From Acidobacteriota bacterium (GTDB taxonomy: Bacteria; Acidobacteriota; Thermoanaerobaculia; Gp7-AA8), in contig QHVT01000010.1 in NCBI GenBank assembly GCA_003223645.1, forward strand, positions 124,001-188,000: a stretch of DNA of 64,000 nucleotides, written 5' to 3'. The notes under the pieces were generated by a model. The model made no database searches, was not told the origin of the DNA, and was given only the letters and a program-made list of their open reading frames with translations. The translations under genes were made by a program, and so were the position numbers. Below, piece by piece: positions 52,749 to 61,365 of this stretch. The first letter of the stretch is position 1. Each line of letters starts with the position of its first letter.

Positions 52749-54326
52749 ATGCCCGCCGCCATCCTCGCGCTCGACCAGGGCACGACCAGCTCGCGCGCGA
52801 TCGTGTTCGACGAGGCGGGACGCCCGCTCGCCAGCGCGCAGCGCGAGTTCCGGCAGTTCTATCCGCAGCCCGGCTGGGTCGAGCACGACGCGACGGAGAT
52901 CTGGTCCACGCAGAGCGCGGTGATGGCGGAAGCGATCGCGCTTGTAAAAAGTATGTCACCGCGCGTGGAGATCGCGGCGATCGGCATCACCAATCAGCGC
53001 GAGACGACAGTCGTGTGGGATCGCGAGTCCGGCGTGCCGGTCGCGAACGCCATCGTGTGGCAGGATCGAAGAACTGCCGCGATGTGCGACGGTCTTGCGG
53101 CGGGAGGACACGAAACGTTCGTGCGCGATCGCACGGGTCTCGTGATCGACGCGTACTTTTCCGGCACGAAGCTGCGCTGGCTCCTCGATCGCTGCGATCG
53201 CGATCCCGAGCGGCTCGCGTTCGGCACGATCGATTCCTGGCTGGTGTGGAACCTCACGCGCGGCGCGGCGCACATCACCGACGTCACAAACGCGTCGCGC
53301 ACGATGCTCTTCGACATCCACCGCGCTGAGTGGGACGACGAGCTCCTCGCGCTCCTCGGCGTTCCGCGCTGCGTCCTGCCGCAAGTGAAATCGTCGAGCG
53401 AGATTTACGCAAAGACCACTGACGGCATCCCGATCGCCGGCATCGCCGGCGATCAGCAGGCGTCACTGTTCGGCCAGCGCTGCACGCGCGCGGGGATGGC
53501 GAAGAACACCTACGGCACCGGCTCGTTCGTGGTGATGAACACGGGCGAGCACGCGGTGTCGTCGAAGAACGGACTCCTCGCCACGATCGCGTGGCAACTG
53601 GGCGATGGAGTGGTGCGCGCCTCCGGCGCGCATTCGGGCGGGGGAACGAAAGGCGCGCCGGAGGCGCGCACCACTCGATGCTACGCGCTCGAAGGCAGCA
53701 TCTTCATCACCGGCGCGGCGGTGCAATGGCTGCGCGACGGCCTCGGCATCATTCGCACCGCGCCGGAAGTCGAAGCGCTCGCGGCGTCGGTGCCGGACAG
53801 CGGCGGCGTGGTGGTCGTGCCCGCGTTCACGGGCCTCGGCACGCCGCACTGGGACGCGTACGCGCGCGGCACGATCAGCGGCATCACGCGCGGCACGAGC
53901 GCGGCGCACATCGCGCGCGCGACGCTGGAGTCGATCGCGCTGCAAACCGCGGACGTGCTCGACGCGATGCAGATCGACTCCGGCATCGCCATCGACGAGC
54001 TGCGCGTCGACGGCGGCGCGTCGACCAATGATCTATTGATGCAGATGCAGGCCGACATCGCCGGCATCCCCGTTATCCGCACGCGCGTCCCCGAGACGAC
54101 CGCCCTCGGCGCCGCCTACCTCGCCGGACTCGCGGTGGGCTTCTATCGCGACCTGGACGACCTCGGAGTGGTGCGCGCCTCCGGCGCGCTTTCGGGCGGG
54201 GGCGCGCCGGAGGCGCGCACCACTCCGCAGCTCGTCTTCACGCCGCAAATGAGCGCGTCCGAGCGCGCGTCGATGCGCGAGCGATGGGCGCGCGGCGTGG
54301 AGCGTGCCAAAGGCTGGGCGATCTAG
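52749..54326 (+). CDS. glpK: glycerol kinase with two palindrome-encoded inserts
   Basis: 525-residue FGGY kinase that phosphorylates glycerol to sn-glycerol-3-phosphate. Landmarks are [83 protein letters not shown] and the C-terminal [17 protein letters not shown]. Two in-frame inserts of 23 and 20 residues, both starting GVVRASGA, are encoded by copies of the same palindromic element (53608-53676 and 54166-54225). The first splits the normal [15 protein letters not shown] junction. The second sits before the last helix ([11 protein letters not shown]). Catalytic motifs are intact, so the enzyme may tolerate both. The glpF and glpD genes are absent here. Confidence 0.95.
   Translation: MPAAILALDQGTTSSRAIVFDEAGRPLASAQREFRQFYPQPGWVEHDATEIWSTQSAVMAEAIALVKSMSPRVEIAAIGITNQRETTVVWDRESGVPVANAIVWQDRRTAAMCDGLAAGGHETFVRDRTGLVIDAYFSGTKLRWLLDRCDRDPERLAFGTIDSWLVWNLTRGAAHITDVTNASRTMLFDIHRAEWDDELLALLGVPRCVLPQVKSSSEIYAKTTDGIPIAGIAGDQQASLFGQRCTRAGMAKNTYGTGSFVVMNTGEHAVSSKNGLLATIAWQLGDGVVRASGAHSGGGTKGAPEARTTRCYALEGSIFITGAAVQWLRDGLGIIRTAPEVEALAASVPDSGGVVVVPAFTGLGTPHWDAYARGTISGITRGTSAAHIARATLESIALQTADVLDAMQIDSGIAIDELRVDGGASTNDLLMQMQADIAGIPVIRTRVPETTALGAAYLAGLAVGFYRDLDDLGVVRASGALSGGGAPEARTTPQLVFTPQMSASERASMRERWARGVERAKGWAI
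53608..53676. repeat. Protein-coding palindromic element 1 in glpK (69 bp)
   Basis: It begins GAGTGGTGCGCGCCTCCGGC and ends GCGCGCACCACTC. Its length is exactly 23 codons. It is read as [20 protein letters not shown] plus RTT. The same family lies in intergenic DNA at 40696-40757. Confidence 0.95.
54166..54225. repeat. Protein-coding palindromic element 2 in glpK (60 bp)
   Basis: It has the same arms as element 1 with a shorter centre, exactly 20 codons. It is read in the same phase and orientation as element 1, giving [20 protein letters not shown]. Confidence 0.95.
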
Positions 54327-54348
54327 ATATACTGACGAACACAATCAC

Positions 54349-55227
54349 ATGTGGGTTGATACCGATCAGCGGGCGGCAGCGATCCGCGGCGGAGCGGTCG
54401 ATCTCGACCGGATCGACTGGCTGCGTTGCGCGCCGTTCGTCCTTCTGCACCTCGGCTGCTTCGCGGTCTACTTCATCGAATGGATGTGGGATGCGGTGAT
54501 CGTCGCCGCCGCGCTGTACTTCGTGCGGATGTTCGGCATCATCGGTATCTATCACCGCTACTTCTCGCACCGCACCTTCCGCACGTCGCGCGCGATGCAG
54601 TTCGCGTTCGCGATCCTCGGCGCGTCGTCCGCGCAGCGCGGGCCGCTGTGGTGGGCGGCCAACCATCGCGAACATCACCGCACGTCCGACACCGAAGGCG
54701 ATCCGCATTCGCCGCTGCGCGTCGGGTTCTTCCGCGCGCACGCCGGCTGGTTCATGTCGTCGCGCTGGTTCGAGACGAATTACTAGCGCATCGGCGACTT
54801 CGCGCGATTCCCCGAGCTGGTGTGGCTCAATCGCTTCGACAAAGTGATCCCGCTCGCGCTCGGACTCACGCTGTTTCTCTGCGGCGGACTCGATCTCTTC
54901 ATCTGGGGCTTCGTGATCAGCACGACGCTGCTCTTCCACGCAACCGCGAGCATCAACTCGCTCGCGCACCTCTTCGGCAGGCGCCGCTACGAGACCGGCG
55001 ACGAGAGCCGTAACAACCTCTGGCTCGCGCTCATCACCCTCGGCGAGGGATGGCACAACAATCACCACCAGCACATGAGCTGCACACGCCAGGGCTTTTA
55101 CTGGTGGGAGATCGACGTGACGTACTACGTGCTGCGAGTGCTGTCGTGGATCGGGATCATCTGGGACCTGAAGCCGGTGCCGGATGTCGCGTACGATCCC
55201 GCGCGTCAGCTGCAGCGAATTGCGTAA
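54349..55227 (+). pseudogene. acyl-CoA/fatty acid delta-9 desaturase interrupted by one in-frame TAG
   Basis: Membrane di-iron desaturase of the stearoyl-CoA desaturase type, about 292 codons. All three histidine boxes are present: HRYFSHR, HREHH and HNNHHQH. The N-terminal helices (APFVLLHLGCFAVYFIEWMW) and the long C-terminal part are also intact. A single TAG at 54784-54786 cuts the frame after SSRWFETNY; the same frame continues RIGDFARFPELVWLNRFDKV without a shift. Relatives have an acidic residue at this point, so GAG-to-TAG is the likely change. It could be a recent nonsense mutation, a sequencing error or read-through. TAG is an ordinary stop for other genes here. Confidence 0.9.
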
Positions 55228-55625
55228 ACCGACGTCGCGCGCGCGACGACTCGCTGGTCCGCGTCTTCGAGATCGCACTCCAGGTGCGCCGTTCCGCGTC
55301 CGCGACGAATGACACGCGCGTGCGCGCTGAGCGTGCCGTTCACGATCGGCGCGAAATAGCTCATCTGCATCTGCAGCGTCGCGAACGACTCGCCGTCGGC
55401 GGCGATCGTCGCGAGCGCGGTTCCCATCGCGACGTCGGCGAGATCGCAGAACACGCCGCCGTGCAGCGTGCCCATCGCGTTATGCAACCGATCGGTTGCC
55501 GTCAGTTCGACGCGCGCTTCGCCTGCGCCGAGGCTCACCGGCCGCACTTGCAGGAGCGTCGCGATCGGCGCGAGCTCGATCTCGCCGGCGAGCCACTTCT
55601 CGACGAGCGCGGAGAGTTTGCTCAT
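55206..55625 (-). CDS. PaaI-family hotdog thioesterase
   Basis: 139-residue acyl-CoA thioesterase-like protein. The family core is LHNAMGTLHGGVFCDLADVAMG, where the HGG/D cluster forms the active site. It is followed by ATLQMQMSYFAPIVNGTLSA and the final strands HLECDLEDADQRVVARATS. The start at 55625 (MSKLSALVEKWL) is preferred over 55658. Its stop overlaps the 3' end of the desaturase pseudogene by 22 bp in convergent orientation. It may hydrolyse aromatic or short acyl-CoA thioesters; the specific substrate is not evident. Confidence 0.9.
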   Translation of the reverse strand: MSKLSALVEKWLAGEIELAPIATLLQVRPVSLGAGEARVELTATDRLHNAMGTLHGGVFCDLADVAMGTALATIAADGESFATLQMQMSYFAPIVNGTLSAHARVIRRGRGTAHLECDLEDADQRVVARATSVYAIRCS

Positions 55626-55658
55626 TGTCCGAATCGCCGCAGCCACTCTATGCCGCAA

Positions 55659-55956
55659 CGAGCGGTGGCTCGCTCGTCGAAGCCGCGGCGGCCGAGGAAT
55701 ACGTGTTCTCGCCCATCGTCCGCCTCTCGATTGATTTTTGAATGTAACGAAGGACGGACGGAATGTCTACCGCCGAGGAGAGCGGGCATCTTGCCCGCCT
55801 CACCGGGGGCGGGCGAGACGCCCGCTCTCCTATTGCCTTCGAAAGCGTTCCACACCGTCTATACGATCTCTTCGGATCGAGAATACGCACGGCGGGCTGT
55901 TGCGATTCTTCTCGCTAGCTAGAGTTTCAGCTCGCGGAGCCGTTCGACGGGATCTC
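55659..55956. other. Gene-free stretch with an AGGAGAGCGGGC inverted repeat
   Basis: I see no convincing gene in this ~300-bp gap. At 55776-55831 lies a full copy of the AGGAGAGCGGGC family (mirror GCCCGCTCTCCT). Directly after the MNT gene, the minus strand reads GTGAGAGATCCCGTCGAACG and stops after 14 codons. This is the position where a HEPN (HepT) partner would start, so the toxin gene may have been lost, but the evidence is thin. Confidence 0.55.
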
Positions 55957-56256
55957 TCACACCGGCACCGCTTCGGCGATTACTCGATCACGAATCCGAT
56001 CTTTCAGCCCGCGTGCCGTGATCACATCAACCGGTCTTCCGAGAAGCTCAGTTAATTCCGCCACGAGGCCGCCGAGATCGAAGAGGCTTCGGTCGGGTTG
56101 CAATTCAACGAGAAAGTCGATGTCGCTCATTTCGTCGGCTTCGCCGCGCGCGACGGAGCCGAACACGCGAATGTCCGATGCGCCGTATTGCGCGGCGATC
56201 GCAAGAATTTCTGAGCGGCGTTGCGCGACTAGCTCGTCGCGTTGCATCGAAGTCAT
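55957..56256 (-). CDS. MNT-type nucleotidyltransferase (MntA-like antitoxin domain)
   Basis: 99-residue minimal nucleotidyltransferase. It has the G-S-x10-D-x-D core: IRVFGSVARGEADEMSDIDFLVEL, with G-S and the D-I-D pair that bind metal and NTP. Then comes the typical LFDLGGLVAELTELLGRPVDVIT and a short C-terminal tail. MntA proteins AMPylate and silence a HEPN toxin (HepT) encoded next to them. Here no intact HEPN gene follows, so it is an orphan or the relic of a toxin-antitoxin pair. It starts 18 bases after the stop of the MGH1 gene on the same strand. Confidence 0.88.
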   Translation of the reverse strand: MTSMQRDELVAQRRSEILAIAAQYGASDIRVFGSVARGEADEMSDIDFLVELQPDRSLFDLGGLVAELTELLGRPVDVITARGLKDRIRDRVIAEAVPV

Positions 56257-56274
56257 TTCACCACAACGCCGCGC

Positions 56275-59070
56275 TCACCGCCGCCATTCATCGATCACGT
56301 TCGCGATCAGTCCCGTCCATCCCGTCTGATGGGAGGCGCCGAGGCCTTCGCCCGTATCGCCGTTGAAGTACTCGTGGAACCAGACGAGATGGCGCCAGTG
56401 CGGGTCCTTTGCGAAGAGCTCGGACTTGCGCGTGCCGCGCGGACCGAAGACGGGGCGGTAGCCGTCGGCGTCGGGGAGGAAAATGTCGATGAGACGGTCG
56501 GCGAGGGTGCGCGCGACGCCGGTGAGTGTCATGGTCTGGGCGGCGGGAGGGACGAGCGACGCGACGCGGATGCCGCGCGTGTGGACGTGCGTCGCGCCGG
56601 CGCCGATGCCTTCGCTCGCGCGGGTGTCGCTCTCCGCATCGCGCGCGACCTCTTCGTCGACTTCGACGCGCACGAACTCGCCGAATGCCTTCTCCAGCTT
56701 GCGCAGCGTCTCGATCATCAGGAACGTCGTCGGGAACCACACCGGTCCGCGCCAGTTGCTGTTGCCGCCTTTCAGAATCACCGTCGCCTCGGCGGGCTCG
56801 TATCCGACCGACGCATCGCCGAGGGTGAAGGGATGCTCTTCGTGAAACTTGCTGAGGCTGCGCATGCCGAACGGCGAGAGGAATTCGTCGGGCTCGGCGA
56901 CGCGCGCGAGAAGATGCTGCAGCTGGTTCTGATCGACGACGGCGAGGACGTGCGTGAAGTCGTGATCGTTCTTCACCGTCGTCACGCACTGCTCGACGAT
57001 CTCGCGGCGATGTTTGAGGAACCAGTCGAGGTTCTCGCGGAAGGACGGGAACGGCTCGATCCACTTTCCTTCCAGGCGCTCGACGGCGTAAAGCGGAATG
57101 AGTCCGACGAGCGATCGCACGCGGATCGGCGCGACCGAGCCGTCGCCGAATCGGAGGATGTCGTAGAAGAATCCATCCTCGGCATCCCATAGCGTGCGAT
57201 TGCCGCGCACCATCTTCATCGCCGCGCCGATGTAGACGTAGTGCTCGAAGAATTTCGTCGCCAGACTCTCGTACGTCGAGTTCGTCTTCGACAGCTCGAG
57301 CGCGATGCGCATCATCACGAGCGAGAACATGCCCATCCAGCCGGTGGCGTCGCTTTGCTCGAGCACCGCGTCGCCCAACGGCTTGCTGCGGTCGTAGAGC
57401 GCGATGTTGTCGAGGCCGAGGAAGCCGCCTTCGAAGACGTTGTTTCCTTCGCGATCGACCTTGTTCACCCACCAGGTGAAATTCAGCAGCAGCTTGTGAA
57501 AACACTTCTCGAGGAACGCGACGTCCGCCTTGCCGCCGCGGATGCGATCCATGTTGTAGACGCGCCACACCGCCCACGCCTGCACGGGCGGATTGAGATC
57601 GGAGAATTCCCATTCGTACGCGGGGATCTGTCCGCTCGGATGCTGGAACTGCTCGAAGAGCATGAGCCAGAGCTGCTCCTTCGCGAATTCGCCGTCGATG
57701 AGCGCGTAGACGACGGAGTGAAACGCGAGGTCCCACGCCGCGAACCACGGATACTCCCACTTGTCCGGCATCGAGAGGATGCGCATGGAGTTGAGGTGGC
57801 GCCACCGCGAGTTGCGCCCGCGCTGCCGCTCCGCGGGCGGCGGCGCGGCGGGATCGTCGCCGTCGAGCCAGACGTCGACGTCGAAGAGATAGCTCTGCTT
57901 GTTCCAGAGCATCCCGGCGAAGGCCTGGCGCTGGATGTTTTTCTCCTCGTCGCTGGCGTTGGGCGGGTGGATGGAGGAGTAGAAAGCGTCGGCTTCCGCT
58001 CGACGCGCGTCGACGATCGAAGCGAGCTCTGTGGAGCGGCGGCCGCTTCGGCCGCCGAGCTCTCGCGAGACCCCGGCGCCCGAAGCGGGCGCCGCTCCAC
58101 CAGGACCGAGGCGCATCAACAGCGTCTTCGACTCGCCCGGATCGAGCTCGTAGCGAATCCACGCGCACGCCTTTGTTCCCGTTTGCTCCGGGTTCACCGC
58201 TTCGCGTTCATCATTGATGATGTAGCGATGAAATGCGTCCTTCACGTAGGGCGTGCGGGAGGAGACGCCGTATAAGCGCTCTTTGTTGGTCTCGTTGTTC
58301 GTGAAGAGCAGCTTCGCTTCGCCGGGAACTTCGAGCACGTATTGTCCGATGCGCGTGTCGTGCAGCAGGCCGCTGAGCGGCGGTGCGTGGGTGTCGTCGG
58401 CGACCAGGTTTCCGTCGACCGCGCGGATGACCGGCGGCGTGACGTCGCCGGGACTCCACGACCACGTGTTGCGGAACCAGAGGTGCGGGATGAGGTGCAG
58501 CGGTGCGCGGTCAGGGCCGCGATTGTGCGCGGTGACGCGGAAGACGAGCGTCTCCTCATCCTCTTTCGCGATCTCGATCTCGATGTCGAAGTAGCGGCCG
58601 TCGTCGAAGACGCCGCTGTCGATCAATTCGAACTCGGGATCGCGCAAACCGCGCCGGCGGTTTTCGTCAAGCAGTTGACGATATGGATATTCGGCTTGCG
58701 GATACTTGTAGAGCATCCGCTGATAGGCGTGACTCGGCAGCGCGTCGAGGTAGAAGTAACACTCCTTCACGTCCTCGCCGTGATTCCCCTCCGTCGGCAC
58801 GAGTCCGAAATAGCGCTCCTTCAGAATCGGATCGCGCTCGTTCCAGAACGCCATCGCCCAGCAGAGGATCTGGTAGCGGTCGCAGACGCCGGCGATGCCG
58901 TCCTCGCCCCAGCGGTACGCCTTCGACCGCGCGTGATCGTGCGGAAAATAGCGCCACGGATCGGAGTCCGCGCTGTAGTCCTCGCGCACCGTCCCCCACG
59001 CGCGGTCGGCGAGGTACGGCCCCCATGCGCGCCAGCGGGAGTGGGCGGAGAGACGGTCGCGCTCGGACAT
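56275..59070 (-). CDS. MGH1/GH63-type glycoside hydrolase
   Basis: 931-residue cytoplasmic glucosidase-like protein of the MGH1 (mannosyl-oligosaccharide glucosidase-related) family. The N-terminal beta-sandwich carries [20 protein letters not shown] and [15 protein letters not shown]. The C-terminal (alpha/alpha)6 barrel contains [40 protein letters not shown] and [16 protein letters not shown], with [20 protein letters not shown] near the end, the region that holds the catalytic acids in the family. The start at 59070 is chosen because codons further up lie in an inverted repeat. An in-frame palindromic element at 58031-58100 adds a Gly/Ala/Ser/Arg-rich stretch in the linker between the two domains ([20 protein letters not shown]). 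Confidence 0.9.
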   Translation of the reverse strand: MSERDRLSAHSRWRAWGPYLADRAWGTVREDYSADSDPWRYFPHDHARSKAYRWGEDGIAGVCDRYQILCWAMAFWNERDPILKERYFGLVPTEGNHGEDVKECYFYLDALPSHAYQRMLYKYPQAEYPYRQLLDENRRRGLRDPEFELIDSGVFDDGRYFDIEIEIAKEDEETLVFRVTAHNRGPDRAPLHLIPHLWFRNTWSWSPGDVTPPVIRAVDGNLVADDTHAPPLSGLLHDTRIGQYVLEVPGEAKLLFTNNETNKERLYGVSSRTPYVKDAFHRYIINDEREAVNPEQTGTKACAWIRYELDPGESKTLLMRLGPGGAAPASGAGVSRELGGRSGRRSTELASIVDARRAEADAFYSSIHPPNASDEEKNIQRQAFAGMLWNKQSYLFDVDVWLDGDDPAAPPPAERQRGRNSRWRHLNSMRILSMPDKWEYPWFAAWDLAFHSVVYALIDGEFAKEQLWLMLFEQFQHPSGQIPAYEWEFSDLNPPVQAWAVWRVYNMDRIRGGKADVAFLEKCFHKLLLNFTWWVNKVDREGNNVFEGGFLGLDNIALYDRSKPLGDAVLEQSDATGWMGMFSLVMMRIALELSKTNSTYESLATKFFEHYVYIGAAMKMVRGNRTLWDAEDGFFYDILRFGDGSVAPIRVRSLVGLIPLYAVERLEGKWIEPFPSFRENLDWFLKHRREIVEQCVTTVKNDHDFTHVLAVVDQNQLQHLLARVAEPDEFLSPFGMRSLSKFHEEHPFTLGDASVGYEPAEATVILKGGNSNWRGPVWFPTTFLMIETLRKLEKAFGEFVRVEVDEEVARDAESDTRASEGIGAGATHVHTRGIRVASLVPPAAQTMTLTGVARTLADRLIDIFLPDADGYRPVFGPRGTRKSELFAKDPHWRHLVWFHEYFNGDTGEGLGASHQTGWTGLIANVIDEWRR
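58031..58100. repeat. Protein-coding palindromic element in the MGH1 gene
   Basis: The left arm GTGGAGCGGCGGCCGCTTCG and the right arm CGAAGCGGGCGCCGCTCCAC match as reverse complements with few differences, and TCTCGCGAG lies at the centre. It belongs to the GTGGAGCGGC family that is intergenic at 6813-6873 and 18006-18083. The host frame stays open. Confidence 0.92.
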
Positions 59071-59145
59071 ATCGGATGGCAGATGGCGGATGACAGATGG
59101 CGAACACGATTCCGCCGTCTGCCATCCGCCATCTGCCATCTGGAA
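59071..59145. repeat. Inverted array of GATGGCAGATGGCG words
   Basis: The left arm CGGATGGCAGATGGCGGATG and following is mirrored by GCCGTCTGCCATCCGCCATC. It starts immediately upstream of the MGH1 start codon and would be read as an N-terminal extension if the upstream ATG at 59139 were used. It is the only copy of this family in the window. Confidence 0.82.
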
Positions 59146-59192
59146 GTTTATGGGTCTAGCAGAAATACGAACGATCGTGCTATTTTCCCATT

Positions 59193-60098
59193 ATGACTGC
59201 CAGCGCCCAGACCGCCGCTCCGCGCCACGTCACTGCTCCCTCCCTCATGCGATCCGCGATCCGGGCGCTGGCGCTCGTCGCGCCGCCGCTCTCCGTGCGT
59301 GCGGCGGCGCGTTTGTTCCGCTTCCCCACCCGCCCGCGCGACGCTGCGCTTCCCGGCGAGCGCTTCGCGGTGCGGATGGTCCGCTCGTCCGAAGGTTTGT
59401 GGGTGCCGCTGCCCTCAGCGGCACCGCGACCGCTGAGGGCAGCGGTCGCCACAAGAGTCGTTCGCGGCGGCGTGCGCGGCGAAGGGCCGCTCGCGATTCT
59501 CGCGCACGGCTGGGGCGGTTCGGAGCAGCAGTTCGACGTCCTCGGCGACTCGCTCGTCGCGCGCGGCTTCCGCGTCGTCACGTTCAGCATGATCGGACAC
59601 GGCGCGTCGAGCGGCCGCTTCTCGTCGATGGTCGAGTTTCGCGACAGTCTGCACGCGGTCGTTTCAAAATTCGGCGAGCCGCACGCGATCGTCGGCCACT
59701 CCCTCGGCGGCGCCGCATGCGCGCTCGCGGTGAGCGAGGGGTTGCACACGAATCGCCTCGTGCTCATCGCCGCGTCCGCGCATCCGTCGCGCTACCTCAA
59801 CAACTTTCTCGACTGGCTCGAGTTTCCGCATCATCTCCGCGCGCGCGTCGTCTGGCATTTCGAGAAGACGCTGCGCTTCGCGTGGAAGCGATTGGATATT
59901 GAAGCCATTGGACCGCTCGTGAATGCGCCGACGCTGATCATCCACGATCGCGCGGATCGCGAGGTGCCGTACTCCGAGGGAGCGGACGCGGCGAGGCTGA
60001 TTCCGGGGGCGCAGCTGGTGACGGTCGAGACCCTCGGACACCGGCGAATTCTCCGCGATGACGGAGTGGTGTCACGCATCGCCGACTTCATCGCATAA
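59193..60098 (+). CDS. alpha/beta hydrolase
   Basis: 301-residue serine hydrolase. The oxyanion motif is LAILAHGWGGSEQQF, the nucleophile elbow is IVGHSLGGAAC, and the late aspartate and histidine lie in LIIHDRADREVPYSEG and LGHRRILRDDG. The N-terminal part has a hydrophobic helix (IRALALVAPPLSVRAAARL). At codons about 70-87 the frame passes through an inverted element (59399-59452) that encodes a Pro/Ala/Arg-rich stretch (GLWVPLPSAAPRPLRAAVAT) just before the first core strand. The substrate is unknown. The KAS III-like gene starts only 8 bases after its stop, so the two are probably one operon. Confidence 0.9.
   Translation: MTASAQTAAPRHVTAPSLMRSAIRALALVAPPLSVRAAARLFRFPTRPRDAALPGERFAVRMVRSSEGLWVPLPSAAPRPLRAAVATRVVRGGVRGEGPLAILAHGWGGSEQQFDVLGDSLVARGFRVVTFSMIGHGASSGRFSSMVEFRDSLHAVVSKFGEPHAIVGHSLGGAACALAVSEGLHTNRLVLIAASAHPSRYLNNFLDWLEFPHHLRARVVWHFEKTLRFAWKRLDIEAIGPLVNAPTLIIHDRADREVPYSEGADAARLIPGAQLVTVETLGHRRILRDDGVVSRIADFIA
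59399..59452. repeat. Protein-coding palindromic element in the alpha/beta hydrolase gene (54 bp)
   Basis: The left arm GTGGGTGCCGCTGCCCTCAG and the right arm CTGAGGGCAGCGGTCGCCAC match as reverse complements with few differences around GCGGCACCGCGACCGC. Its length is exactly 18 codons and the frame stays open. No intergenic copy of this word family is in the window. Confidence 0.9.
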
Positions 60099-60105
60099 TT
60101 CGCAG

Positions 60106-61170
60106 ATGCACAGCGTCATCACCGCGACGGGAAGCCACATCCCTTCGGTCCGCGTGCCGAACGAGCATTTCCTCGGCCACGATTTCCGCGGCGCCGATCA
60201 GAAGACGATCGACAAATCGAACGCGGACATCCTCAAACAGTTCGAGTCCATCACCACGATTCGCGAGCGGCGCTACGTACCGGACGATCTCGACACGAGC
60301 GACATCGCCTTCGACGCTGCACGAAAAGCGTTGCAGTCCTCGAACATCGATCCGGAGCAGCTCGACGGCATCATCGTCGCGCACAACTTCGGCGATGTGC
60401 GCGCAGGCAGCCAGCGGCTCGATCTCGTCCCGTCGCTCGCCGCGCGCGTGAAAGCGAAGCTCGAGATTCGCAATCCGTTTTGTCCGGCGTGGGATTTGAT
60501 CTTCGGTTGTCCGGGATGGCTGCAGGGAGTGATCGTCGCCGATCAGATGATTCGCGCCGGCGACGCGCATCGCGTGATGGTCATCGGCGCGGACACGCTC
60601 TCGCGCATTTCCGATCCGCACGATCGCGACAGCCTGATTTACGCGGACGGCGCGGGGGCGGTGGTCGTCGAAGGACGCGAGACGAATGACGGCGTGCTCT
60701 CGCGCGTCACGCGCTCTGACACGCTCGAGCACTCGGGGATGCTGTTCATGGGGACGTCGTACAACCCCGAGGCGTTTTTGGAGTCGCTGTTTCTCAAGAT
60801 GGAAGGGCGCAAGCTGTACAAGTACGCGCTCAATCACGTCGCGGGAACGGTGAAGGAAGCGCTCGACCGCGCCGGCGTGCATTTGCGCGACGTGAAAAAG
60901 GTGCTGATCCATCAGGCCAACGGCAAGATGGACGAGGCGATCCTCGACGCGGTGTACGACCTCTATGACGCCGGCACGCCGTCGCCCGACGTGATGCCGA
61001 TGACGATCTCCTGGCTCGGCAACAGCTCCGTCGCCACGATTCCGACGCTGCTCGACCTCCTCGTGCGCGGCGAACTGGAAGGACACGCGATCCACGCCGG
61101 CGACATCATCGTGTTCGCATCGGTCGGCGCGGGGATGCACATCAACGCGGTCGTGTATCGCTGGGTGTAG
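60106..61170 (+). CDS. beta-ketoacyl-ACP synthase III-like (FabH-like) enzyme
   Basis: 354-residue thiolase-fold condensing enzyme. The likely Cys-His-Asn triad is C in FGCPGWLQG, H in VLIHQANGKMDEAIL and N in SWLGNSSVATIP. YADGAGAVVVEG and SVGAGMHINAVVYRW are further FabH features. The start at 60106 (MHSVITATGSHIPSVRVPNE) is the family N-terminus. It differs from housekeeping FabH in a long DNHF-type early loop (NEHFLGHDFRGADQKTIDKS) and resembles synthases that use longer acyl groups. The gene follows the alpha/beta hydrolase at 8 bp, a pairing seen in head-to-head hydrocarbon (Ole) loci. OleC and OleD are absent, so this is only a hint. Confidence 0.9.
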   Translation: MHSVITATGSHIPSVRVPNEHFLGHDFRGADQKTIDKSNADILKQFESITTIRERRYVPDDLDTSDIAFDAARKALQSSNIDPEQLDGIIVAHNFGDVRAGSQRLDLVPSLAARVKAKLEIRNPFCPAWDLIFGCPGWLQGVIVADQMIRAGDAHRVMVIGADTLSRISDPHDRDSLIYADGAGAVVVEGRETNDGVLSRVTRSDTLEHSGMLFMGTSYNPEAFLESLFLKMEGRKLYKYALNHVAGTVKEALDRAGVHLRDVKKVLIHQANGKMDEAILDAVYDLYDAGTPSPDVMPMTISWLGNSSVATIPTLLDLLVRGELEGHAIHAGDIIVFASVGAGMHINAVVYRWV

Positions 61171-61265
61171 CGCGGGTTTTCCAACCCGCGCCCCCGGGAG
61201 GCTGGGTGTAGCGCGGGTTTTCCAACCGGCGCCCCGGGCGGCAGGCTGGAAAGCCTGCCCCACAC
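61160..61265. repeat. GTGTAG...TTTTCCAACC inverted element with a partial duplication
   Basis: GCTGGGTGTAGCGCGGGTTT occurs twice (61160 and 61201 onwards). The right arm GGCAGGCTGGAAAGCCTGCC then CCACAC closes the palindrome. The stop codon of the KAS III-like gene is part of the first copy. It belongs to the same family as the in-frame element in the M1 aminopeptidase gene (37245-37303). Confidence 0.85.
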
Positions 61266-61365
61266 GGAGGACGCGCTGCTCACGAAACCGGACGAGTTGC
61301 ACTGAGTTTCCCCACAAAACAGGCTGTGCAGTGCGGACTAGAATCTGCAATGTGAGGTTTCCACT

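Noticed and set aside
54784-54786. TAG recoding (pyrrolysine or suppressor)
   Set aside because: Other solid genes, including the nucleoside transporter and the kinase-LanC gene, end in TAG, and no recoding genes are seen. A simple nonsense mutation is the plainer reading.
59071-59139. Upstream ATG for the MGH1 glucosidase
   Set aside because: The extra residues come from an inverted repeat and have no family match.
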